A stretch of 64,000 nucleotides of DNA from positions 13,679,212-13,743,211 of the forward strand of contig JASXTE010000008.1 in NCBI GenBank assembly GCA_030280995.1, in the 5' to 3' direction. This document shows positions 55,483-64,000 of the stretch, in pieces. Position numbers and translations under genes: made by a program. The notes beneath the pieces are model-generated. The model was not told where the DNA came from. It searched no databases and was given only the letters and a program-made list of their open reading frames with translations. Position 1 is the first letter of the stretch, and each line of letters begins with the position of its first letter. This DNA is from Hemileia vastatrix (lineage: Eukaryota > Basidiomycota > Pucciniomycetes > Pucciniales > Zaghouaniaceae).

Positions 55483-57528
55483 ATGACGGCTCCTATCTTG
55501 GGATTACCAGATTTCAAATTACCTTTTGTATTATATACAGATGCAAGTTTTATTGGACTGGGTGCTGCTTTGCATCAAAAACAACTTATTGAAGGTAAAA
55601 TGTCAGAAGTAGTAATCTGCTATAATTCACGTACTCTGAGAAGTGGTGAATTGAAATATGGTGCTACTCAACTTGAATGTTTGGCAGTAGTATGGGCTCT
55701 TGAAAAGCTACATTATTACCTTGAAGACCAAAAATTTGAGTTAATAACTGACTGTAGTGCAGTTAAGTCACTCTTAAACATGAAAACTCCTAATAGACAC
55801 ATGTTTAGATGGCAATTAGCTGTACAAGAATACAGAGGACGAATGACTATTACACATAGAGCAGGAACCTTGCACTCTAATGTAGATCTGTTATCTAGAG
55901 TACCTCTGCCTAATAATGATGATAATCCTGCTTATGTTCCTGAGTCAGAGATTATTAACATTTATAGCATTTATATTGTAGATCTTGACGATGAATTTAT
56001 GCAATCAATTCTTGATAATTATAATTCAGATCCTGACTTAAGTAAATTAACTACAATATTAAATGATCCATCTAATGCTTCAATGAATGTTTTAATAAAA
56101 ACATTACCAAATAAGTATAAAGTGGCATTAGAGAAAGGAAAATTTTCCATTGAGGATGGTTTTATATATTACAGGAAAAAATTAAGTAATGTAATTGTAA
56201 TTCCCCCTTCAATGAAGGAGTTAATGTTAAGTATATGTCATGATGATATATTAGCAGGTCATTTTGACTACCATAAAACATTAACCAGAGTAAAAAACAC
56301 AGCTTGGTGGATTAACATGTCTGAGGATGTTCAGAAATATGTTGAAACATGTGATTCTTGTCAAAAATCTAAAAGATTAACAGGAAAAAGATCTGGTTTA
56401 TTACAACAAATTGAGCAACCAAAAGCTCCATGGGAAATCATTAACATGGACTTTGTAACAGGTTTTCCAATAGCAGGGCATAAGAGTTATAACTCCTGCT
56501 GGGTAATTGTAGATAGATTTACAAAGATGTGTAAATTTATTCCTACCCACAAAGAGGTTTCTGCAAAGGACTTAGCTTTTTTATGGTGGACACAAATGTT
56601 AAATACAGCAGGTCTCCCCAAAGCAATAGTTTCTGACAGAGATCCTAAATTTACTTCTGAGTTCTGGACGTCACTTATGGATGTTTCAGGGTGTCAATTA
56701 AAACTTTCTACAGCACACCATCCACAAATTGATGGGCTAGCAGAAAGAATGATACAAACCTTAGAAGATATGATAAGAAGATACTGTGCTTTTGGTCTTA
56801 ATTTTAAAGACAATGAAAAATTCACGCATGATTGGGTAACCCTTATCCCAGGTTTAGAATTTGCATATAATAGTACAGTTCATTCTGTCACTGGCAAAAA
56901 GCCATTTGAGTTATGGTTGGGTTATGTACCTAATACCCCTGCTAAAACTCTTAATAAGTTACCTAGATTGGATATTCATCCAGGTACTAAATCTTTTCTT
57001 CAGATGCAGGAATTATGCAGAAAACATGCTCAAGAATGTATAAATAAGGCTTTTGAGTATGAAAAGAAAAGATGGGATAAAGCCCATAAAGAACAAATGT
57101 TCAAAGAGGGTGATGAAGTCCTTATTTCAACGCTACATTTCAATTTAAATAGTAATGTTAAATTGAAGGATCCATTCATTGGACCATTTGTAGTTAAAAA
57201 GATGGTTGGTAATAATGCTGTTGAGGTTATTCTATATGCACCTTATGATAGAAAACATCCAGTATTTCCTATTTCTCTTATAAAACTATACCATTCTAAT
57301 GATACTGCTCTCTTTCCAAGAAGATCAGGAAGGCATAAACAGCAACCTGAAGAAATAGTGGAAAAAGCAGAAATTGAAAAGATACTTAAAAAGAGACACC
57401 TTACTAAAGAAAAGCAAGTTGAGTATCTATTAAGATTTAAAAATAAATCAAGTGAATATGACCAGTGGATTCCAGAAAATGAAATCTCTGATCTTAAAAA
57501 TCTCTTGAAAAAATTTAAATCTAAATAA
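55483..57528 (+). CDS. pol: B1 polyprotein part 2: RNase H, integrase, chromodomain
   Basis: 681 codons in the same frame as part 1, separated by one TGA. RNase H starts at L-Y-T-D-A-S-F-I-G-L-G-A (about 55530). The integrase finger ends C-D-S-C-Q-K-S-K-R; the core has I-N-M-D-F-V-T-G-F, S-D-R-D-P-K-F and G-L-A-E-R-M-I-Q-T. A chromodomain-like end (about 57370-57500) has E-Y-L-L-R-F-K-N and Y-D-Q-W-I-P-E-N-E-I. All catalytic residues are present, so apart from the TGA the enzyme looks functional. Confidence 0.92.
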   Translation: MTAPILGLPDFKLPFVLYTDASFIGLGAALHQKQLIEGKMSEVVICYNSRTLRSGELKYGATQLECLAVVWALEKLHYYLEDQKFELITDCSAVKSLLNMKTPNRHMFRWQLAVQEYRGRMTITHRAGTLHSNVDLLSRVPLPNNDDNPAYVPESEIINIYSIYIVDLDDEFMQSILDNYNSDPDLSKLTTILNDPSNASMNVLIKTLPNKYKVALEKGKFSIEDGFIYYRKKLSNVIVIPPSMKELMLSICHDDILAGHFDYHKTLTRVKNTAWWINMSEDVQKYVETCDSCQKSKRLTGKRSGLLQQIEQPKAPWEIINMDFVTGFPIAGHKSYNSCWVIVDRFTKMCKFIPTHKEVSAKDLAFLWWTQMLNTAGLPKAIVSDRDPKFTSEFWTSLMDVSGCQLKLSTAHHPQIDGLAERMIQTLEDMIRRYCAFGLNFKDNEKFTHDWVTLIPGLEFAYNSTVHSVTGKKPFELWLGYVPNTPAKTLNKLPRLDIHPGTKSFLQMQELCRKHAQECINKAFEYEKKRWDKAHKEQMFKEGDEVLISTLHFNLNSNVKLKDPFIGPFVVKKMVGNNAVEVILYAPYDRKHPVFPISLIKLYHSNDTALFPRRSGRHKQQPEEIVEKAEIEKILKKRHLTKEKQVEYLLRFKNKSSEYDQWIPENEISDLKNLLKKFKSK

Positions 57529-57635
57529 TACTGTTCATTCAGTATATGTATTGTAAAAATTATTTTTTTATTTCATTCCTTAAGATTAATTAAAATGTCT
57601 TAACATTTTTTATTGTTTTTCTTGGGGTGAGGGAG

Positions 57636-58649
57636 TGTCAGCCTAAATATCCTTAGGACTGAGTATTTCTTATGCTTAAAATAAGATAAACTTCACTAGA
57701 TTAAGCTTATATCTTAAAAATAAGGTTAAAATAATAATATATATTATTTTATTATATATATATATAATTATTATTCTATTATATAATTTATAATAGTTTA
57801 AATAGCTTATCCATGGCCTAATAATACTTATTAAGGTGTTAATGGAGTCATAATATACTTATCTTAAGTGATATGAAGTAATTATTGACATACATAAGCT
57901 TATATTTATACATAAATCTCATATTCAGTGAAATATGCAGTATATTATGTATATTTAGGTATATAAGTGGGTTTTAGCCCCTTAATAGCCTATAACCTTT
58001 GTTTTTCTGCTTATTTTAGGTCATATGGACGAAATCAGTGGACTCACAACGCCTACAGAAGCATAGACACCTATATCAGGCGCATACACCCAGTTTGGAC
58101 AACTAAAATTACTTCCTTGGATGGTTATTCACGGATTTATGGGTTGGAAAGTTGTTTTTGGGTTAATGTGGATGCTTGGGGATGTTATTGGGGGCTTGGA
58201 CATTTTATTTGTTTCCTTTATATGCTTTTAGTTTCATTAAATCTCTTTTTGATCATTTATTTTACCTGTTTCTTTATGGTATCCGCTTTTATCTGGGTTT
58301 TCTATTTATGGTATGACTCTGTGTTATTATTAATAGTGATGGAGGGTCCTTACTGGAGGTCTGGGTGTTGAAACTGCTTGAAGTGGACGCCATGGGGAGG
58401 TGATGGGCCCTCACAGTGCTGTAATTGCTGGGGATAGCAGTGACATCATCTGGATTGAAGGTCTGTGCACTCCAGTGGATTTGGGTATAAGTAAGGAGGG
58501 ATTTTGAAGGTTTATTATCATCATTCAATTACTACACTTCAAACAAACACTACAATACAATTATTAGCTTTCAGAAATATATTATAAATCCCTTATAAAT
58601 TGATATTATCTTTATAAAAGCTATAACTATATTTTATTCTTCTATTTTC
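57636..58649 (+). repeat. 3' LTR of B1, cut by A3
   Basis: First 1014 bp of the 1177-bp LTR, about 1% different from 51128-52140. A3 starts with TGTCACG at 58650. Confidence 0.94.
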
Positions 58650-59423
58650 TGTCACGCGCCACGTGACACTCGAGGCGAAATTAGCTCAATAAATCAATAA
58701 TATTGAGTCCTACATCTATACTCGAAGCGCAGAAAGCAATTCTCCATAGCAACTGCGATTTTTCCTTTGTGTACTTACTATTTAACTGCGCTAGCCTAAA
58801 CTCTAAATCTAAATTAGTCAATCTCCCAATAGGGTACCTTAGTCCTTTTCAATAAGCGACGCACAGCGCTAGGATCAACGAAATAGTACAGTAGTAGTTT
58901 TTTCATTAAAGTTTTGTTAATTAATTAAAAAGGGGTATATTGAGCATGGACGGATATTTAGTGAAGAGGGTCTAAGTGTATGTTAGTAATGGTCAATGGA
59001 ATGGGAATACTGCGATGGAAGGGAGGTCAATGCGAGGAGGAACAAAGGATATAAAAGGAGTTGGGTATTTGGTTCGATATTCCTTAGAATTAAATTATAA
59101 TATTGTATTTACATTAATAGTGGAAAAACCTTAAAAGTTAAAACATTGTTATTGTATCTTTCTTTTACCTTCTCAATATTCATTTCTAAATCCTAAATCT
59201 TTGACTATTGAGTTTCCAACCCTTCGTGAGATTTTAAGAATTATTATTACCTTGGAACTAGTTTATAATTCTTCTCGAATAAACCTCAAACCTATAGCTA
59301 TTACTTCGAGTGACCTTCGAATAATTTCCTCGAATCATTCCTCTGTTCTTCGAAGAAGTTTCTAAATCCCTCATCTCACTTTCAGGAACATCCTCGACCT
59401 TGTGCGTAGGTCGTCCGGTGACA
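58650..59423 (+). repeat. 5' LTR of A3
   Basis: 774 bp, TGTCACGCGCCACGTGACA ... CCGGTGACA, TATAAAAGG at 59050-59058. Confidence 0.95.
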
Positions 59424-59496
59424 GTATAATTTAATTCTCCATAGTTCTCATTCTTTGCACTACTACGTCTTTTTTAGGTGCTTCTAAAAATTTTAA

Positions 59497-60684
59497 ATGG
59501 CACCTGTTCAACGCACTCCTCGTACGGGCGCTACTACTAGAGCTCGCGCTAGAGGCAGGCCAACAGCCACAAGGTCTGTTTCTCGCACTCACTCTTTGGA
59601 ACCACTCGACATTAGGGAACGGCAACACTCAGTTCAATCTGTAGAAGACATTCCACAAGATTTTGAGGATTCTAGTGATGAAGAAGAAGGAGAGGATACA
59701 ATGCATGAGGCACCATCCGCCCCTGCCAATCACCCTTCTGGTTAATCCTCAGAACCGGGACCATCTAACTCTCTGGAAGATTTCATGAGACTTTTTATGA
59801 AAACCCTTTCAAATCCAACGTCTTCAGAGGGATCTAAGTTCAAAACTCCTTCTATGAAATCTCCTGACAAATTCGACGGAGATCACCCCGACAGATTGCG
59901 ACCCTTCTTGCAATCCTGCAAGCTACTGTTCCATAATGACCCTCGAACCTTTAACAGCGACCGATCAAAGGTTGTTTACGCTTCTTCATTCCTAGCCAGG
60001 AAAGCAGCAAGATGGTTCGAACCTTATCTACTCATGCTTTCTTCGACAGAAACCCACTTACTTATCAATAATTGGGAAAAGTTCGAAGACCAACTTTTTA
60101 CGTTGTTTGGGGATCCTAATGAAACGGACAACGCAGAAATTGAACTTGATTTTCTTCGCATGAGTGATAATGGTAAAGCCTCTGAATATATCTCGAACTT
60201 CAGAGCACTTCAAACTCGAGTAGGTTGGAATGATGCTGCCCTTAAGTATCATTTCAAGAAAGGACTTCCTTTGAGGATTCTGGATCAATTAAATCTTCAA
60301 GGTCAGAAGATGACTACTTTAACGGATTTAATGGATTGAACCCTCGAACTTGACGGCGTTTATCAAGGACGACTTCAACATCGTCGATATGCCAACAAAT
60401 CTCAAGGCCTAAATTTGAAATCGGGACCTTCTTCACACCCACGACCAAATCAATCCTCCTCGACTCAATCCAAACCCAATAAGGGAAAGGATAAAACTCG
60501 ACCAAAAGGCTCAACCCCAGGTGATATCAGCAAAGTACTGGATCCTAAAGGGGAACTTAAAGAAGCTGAGAGGAAGAGAAGAGCAGATAATGGGTTATGT
60601 ATGTATTGTGGGGGTAAGCACAAGTTGGAAGACTGTGTAAAGTTGAAGGAAAGAGAAGGTACTAGTTCGAAGTCAAAAAACTAG
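59497..60684 (+). pseudogene. gag: gag of A3, two nonsense codons
   Basis: Same domains as A2 gag. TAA at 59743-59745 (A2 has CAA) and TGA at 60337-60339 (A1 has CGA) break an otherwise collinear frame; both are C-to-T changes. The C-terminal part 60340-60684 is intact with the knuckle C-M-Y-C-G-G-K-H-K-L-E-D-C (CX2CX3HX4C) and ends S-K-S-K-N just before TAG (60682-60684). Confidence 0.9.
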
Positions 60685-60718
60685 TAGATAGTTTACTTGT
60701 GTGCAAAGCAAACTATCT
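60675..60718 (+). promoter_or_regulatory. -1 ribosomal frameshift signal between gag and pol
   Basis: The slippery heptamer A AAA AAC occupies 60675-60681 in the gag frame (codons AAA, AAC), directly before the gag stop. After 4 nt a 9-bp stem AGATAGTTT (60686-60694) pairs with AAACTATCT (60710-60718) around a 15-nt loop. Slipping back one base gives AAA AAA CTA GTA, the pol frame. Spacing and motif match the canonical retroviral/coronaviral -1 design. Confidence 0.88.
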
Positions 60719-63700
60719 TATCTCTCCCAGTGCACAGAACCTCCATGTCTTAAGGACTGGAGTTGCCTTAAACCGCTTGAGATTCATTCTTTTTAAGGAG
60801 GATATCCCCTTCAGTTCTCTTATAGACTCTGGAGCTTCAATTTCTTTTGTTAGTTTATCTTTTGCCGAGAAGCTTCAACTAACATTTACAGATATCGATC
60901 GAAATCCCATCTATTTGGTCGAATCAGAGGAACCCAAATATTGGGTAAGTATGAAAGTTTTATGGGTTTTCAACTTTCCGAATTTTCCCCCCTTCGAGTG
61001 GGAATTATCAGTCTTAGAAGCCCCAAGGATGGACAGTACCATTCTTGGCCATGACTTTTTAACGTATTGGAATCCCGAAATTGATTGGACCCGGGGATTG
61101 ATCACCCCACGCTCTAAGTATATTTCTGATTCTTTAATGCAGGTCAATAGGGAGTTAAACAACCCACCTGACAACGTCCTGCTAGAGGACAAATCTCTGC
61201 CAGATGACTTGCAAGCATCTGTACCTTCTTTACATGAGCAATTGGCTAACCCTTCTAGCTCAATGACTTCACTCGAAGAGGATTTAAATTGCCTCGAAGT
61301 AATCGAATTATGCTCTCTCAATACAGGTATCACCTCGACAGATTCTCTCGAAGATGAAGAGGATGACCAAATCAACGTTGAAGCCATTAAATCAACTCTA
61401 CCGGAAATCTACCATGATTTCCTCGATGTTTTCTCAATCCGCAAGGCCGATAAGTTACCACCTCATCGACCCTACGACCATCAAATAGAGTTAATAGGCC
61501 CAGTACCTCCGGCAGGTCCTGTCTATTCTCTATCGAAGGACGAATCTCAAGTTCTTCGAGACTACATTGCAGAGAATGTAGCCAAAGGTTTCATCAGAGC
61601 CAGTAAATCTCCAACCGGCTCCCCAGTCCTCTTTGTAAAAAAGAAGGACGGTAGTCTTAGGTTGTGTGTTGACTATAGACAGCTCAACAAAGTCACAAAG
61701 AAAAATGCATATCCTGTTCCTCCTATGTCATTACTTCTTACCCTTTTCAATGGTGCTAATTTCTTTTCTAAAATTGATCTTAGAGGCGCTTACAATCTTA
61801 TTCGCATTGCGGAAGGTCATGAACCACTGACTGCAATGCGCACTAGATTTGGTAGTTTTGAATATTTAGTTATGCCTTTTGGATTATGTAACGCACCTTC
61901 AACTTTTCAAACTTTTGTTAATGATATCTTTCAAGATGTTGTTGAACAATTTGTAGTCGTCTATTTAGATGATATTTTAATATTCTCGAAAACACTGGAT
62001 GAACATATTCATCATGTTCGACAGGCCCTAAATCGTCTTCGAGATCATGGTCTCTACGCCAAGCATAATAAATGCAAATTCCACCTCAAATCAATTGATT
62101 TTTTGGGGTTTACGTTGTCCACTGACGGTTTAGTAATGGATGACAAAAAAGTCCAGAAAATCCTGGAATGGCCTGAGCCCAAAAACATTAAATCACTCCA
62201 AGGATTTTTGGGTTTTGCAAACTTCTATAGAAGATTTATTAAAGATTACTCTAAAACTATTTCCAATCTTACTTCTCTTCTTAGAAAAGATATTCCTTTT
62301 GTTTTTCCTTCTACAGCGCAAAAGGAATTCGAAGCACTAAAAACGGCGTTCACCACAGCCCCAATTCTTCAGCATTTTGATCCTTCGGCCTCGACAATAG
62401 TTGAGACAGATGCGAGCGATTATGCTATTGCAGGGGTCATCTCCCAATTAAATCCTGAAACAAATTTGTTTCATCCTGTTGCTTTTGAGTCACGCAAACT
62501 CATAGCCGCGGAATTAAATTATGAAATTCATGACAAAGAGCTTTTAGCTATTATCCATTGTCTTAAAAAATGGCGTTCTTTTCTTCTCAGCCTAGATAGT
62601 CCTTTTCAAATTTTAACTGATCACAATGCTTTGAAATACTTCATGTCTTCTAAAGTGTTAACCAGGCGTCAAGCCAGGCGGGCTGAACTTTTGTCTGAAT
62701 TTTCTTTCTCTATTTCCTATCGCCCAGGAAAAAACTGCATTGTCCCAGATATCTTGTCACGTCGGGACGACGTTTACCCACAGCGGGGGGACGCATTTGC
62801 TGACAAGAACCCAGCAAATGTGCAATCAATCTTCAACGAATCAATGTTAACAACTCATCAACTTAATTCGATGACAATTCAATCTTTTCGAAATCCACTA
62901 TCCAACATCCTCGAAGCTCAGTCGAAGGACGATTATTGTTTAGGGTTAAAAGAAAAAATACTCTCGAAGCAAGGGGCCAAAAGATTTAGTATTGAATCAG
63001 GTCTATTAGTCTTCGAAGGTAGAGTAGTCATACCCGACAACAATGAGATAAAATTATGGATTTTCAATAGTCGACATGATTCTCCGTTAGCTGGTCATTT
63101 TGGGGTTGATAAAACCTACCAGTTAATAGCGAGGGATTTCTTCTGGCCAGGTATGACCAAGGAAATCAAGGCCTATATAAAAGCTTGTTACGAATGTAAT
63201 AGGAATAAGGCTCCCTGTCACCGGAAGCATGGGTTGCTTCAACCACTTCCTATTCCCTCTAAAACTTGGGAATCTTTATCGATGGATTTCATTTCTCAAC
63301 TTCCTATTTCTAATGATTTTGATGCTATATTAGTAATAGTAGATAGATTTTCAAAAATGTCTATTTTTGTTAAAACCACTACTACTGCTACAGCAGAAGA
63401 TTTGTCAAAATTGTTTCTAGAATATGTATTTTCTAAACACGGCTTACCAAATGACATTATTTCAGATAGAGGCTCATTGTTTGTATCCACATTCTGGACC
63501 CAACTGTCTCGACAACTCAATATCACGAGGAATCTCTCCACGGCCTATCACCCTGAAACCGATGGTCAAACAGAAAGAGTTAACCAAATCCTCGAACAAT
63601 ATCTTCAAATGTATGTCAGTTACCAACAAGACTATTGGACCACATGGTTACCATTGGCCGAATTTGCTTATTATAACTCGACTCATTCTTCGACACGACA

Positions 63701-64000
63701 ATCTCCCTTCAAAACCATTTATGGACGACATCCTCGATTCAACTCAATTCATGTAGGAACTAATCATCCTGCAGAACATTATCTTCAAACTATATCACAA
63801 CTCCTAGAAGAACTTAAAACAAATTTGGAATCAGCAATTCGAAGATACAAGGAACAGGCCGACAAACATCGACAATCTGCTCCTTCCTTTAAACCAGGCG
63901 ACAATGTATGGCTCGATGCACGAAACATCCGAACAACAAGACCATCAAAGAAACTGGCTGAAAAGCGCTTGGGACCATTCGAAATCGACTCTGAAGTCTC
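60675..64000 (+). CDS. pol: pol of A3: protease, RT, RNase H, integrase (partial, open to window end)
   Basis: In the -1 frame from 60675 I find no stop to the window edge (about 1108 codons); the phase was checked at 61632, 61962, 62394 and 63957. Protease L-I-D-S-G-A-S (about 60822). RT with [18 protein letters not shown] and V-V-Y-L-D-D-I-L-I-F-S (about 61956-61988). RNase H E-T-D-A-S-D-Y-A-I-A-G-V (about 62403). Integrase finger (G-H-F-G-V-D-K ... A-C-Y-E-C-N) and core with S-M-D-F-I-S, S-D-R-G-S and D-G-Q-T-E-R-V. It breaks off at G-P-F-E-I-D-S-E-V-S, just before the chromodomain present in A2. All catalytic residues are present. Confidence 0.92.

Larger units (their letters stand above)
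51128..58649 (+). mobile_element. Ty3/gypsy retrotransposon B1, nearly intact
   Basis: 5' LTR 51128-52304 (1177 bp), ORF1/gag area from 52816, pol to 57528 with a single TGA at 55480, purine-rich tract GGGGTGAGGGAG (57624-57635), and 3' LTR from 57636, cut at 58649 by A3. The two LTRs differ at roughly a dozen sites in 1013 aligned bp, so it inserted recently. The missing last 164 bp of its 3' LTR should follow A3 outside the window. Confidence 0.95.
58650..64000 (+). mobile_element. Chromodomain Ty3/gypsy retrotransposon A3 (runs off window)
   Basis: 5' LTR 58650-59423, gag 59497-60684 with two nonsense codons, -1 frameshift signal, and pol open to the window end. It is inserted in the 3' LTR of B1, which is inserted in A2, so A3 is the youngest of the three. 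Confidence 0.94.

Overview
This window is a nest of transposable elements from a fungal nuclear genome. I see no host housekeeping gene, tRNA or rRNA. The base composition is AT-rich. The elements are chromodomain Ty3/gypsy retrotransposons, a second Ty3/gypsy lineage whose reverse transcriptase reads F-I-D-D-G-G-I-K-G-P, a PIF/Harbinger-like DNA transposon and CACTA-like MITEs. Genes carry short (50-76 nt) GT-AG introns with CTGAT-like branch sites. From general knowledge this suits a TE-bloated basidiomycete, most likely a rust (Pucciniales); genus is not resolvable here.

I use working names. Family A (plus strand): copies A1 (4553-13286), A2 (43101-51127, 3' LTR interrupted) and A3 (58650 to window end). 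Family B: copy B1 (plus, 51128-58649) and two decayed relatives, B2 (minus, about 19.4-22.8 kb plus 35.3-36.9 kb) and B3 (plus, about 37.4-39.86 kb plus 43.0-43.1 kb). Family E (minus strand): E1 (about 1-19.4 kb) and E2 (22817-35287).

Layout: E1 is split by A1 (5-bp target duplication CAAAA), and A1 contains a 261-bp CACTA-like MITE. B2 is split by E2. B3 is split by the Harbinger element (39862-43008) and then by A2. A2's 3' LTR is split by B1, and B1's 3' LTR is split by A3. The insertion order can therefore be read directly.

The main observation is that families A and E, with very different pol genes, both carry accessory genes on the opposite strand between pol and the 3' LTR. These genes encode Cys-rich proteins with the spacing C-X2-C-X6-C-Xn-C-X2-C-X6-C, that of the fungal Zn(II)2Cys6 cluster. 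Two look intact once a short intron is removed: 49823-50775 (minus, A2, with a PKKRR nuclear-localisation-like motif and one Cys replaced) and 23730-24370 (plus, E2). Decayed homologues lie in A1 and E1.

Family E also carries at least 21 copies of a short directional palindrome, CAGTTTA-N followed by a 4-bp arm, 6-nt spacer and complementary arm. The arms differ between copies but usually stay complementary (AGTC/GACT, GGTC/GACC, CCTC/GAGG). Copies cluster upstream of the Cys-cluster genes and also lie inside pol linkers. Other hairpin repeats with compensatory changes fill 24.5-27.8 kb. Family A expresses pol through a textbook -1 frameshift signal (A AAA AAC, 4-5 nt spacer, 8-9 bp hairpin) at the gag stop codon, conserved in all three copies. 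A3 has an apparently uninterrupted pol frame to the window edge but two nonsense codons in gag.
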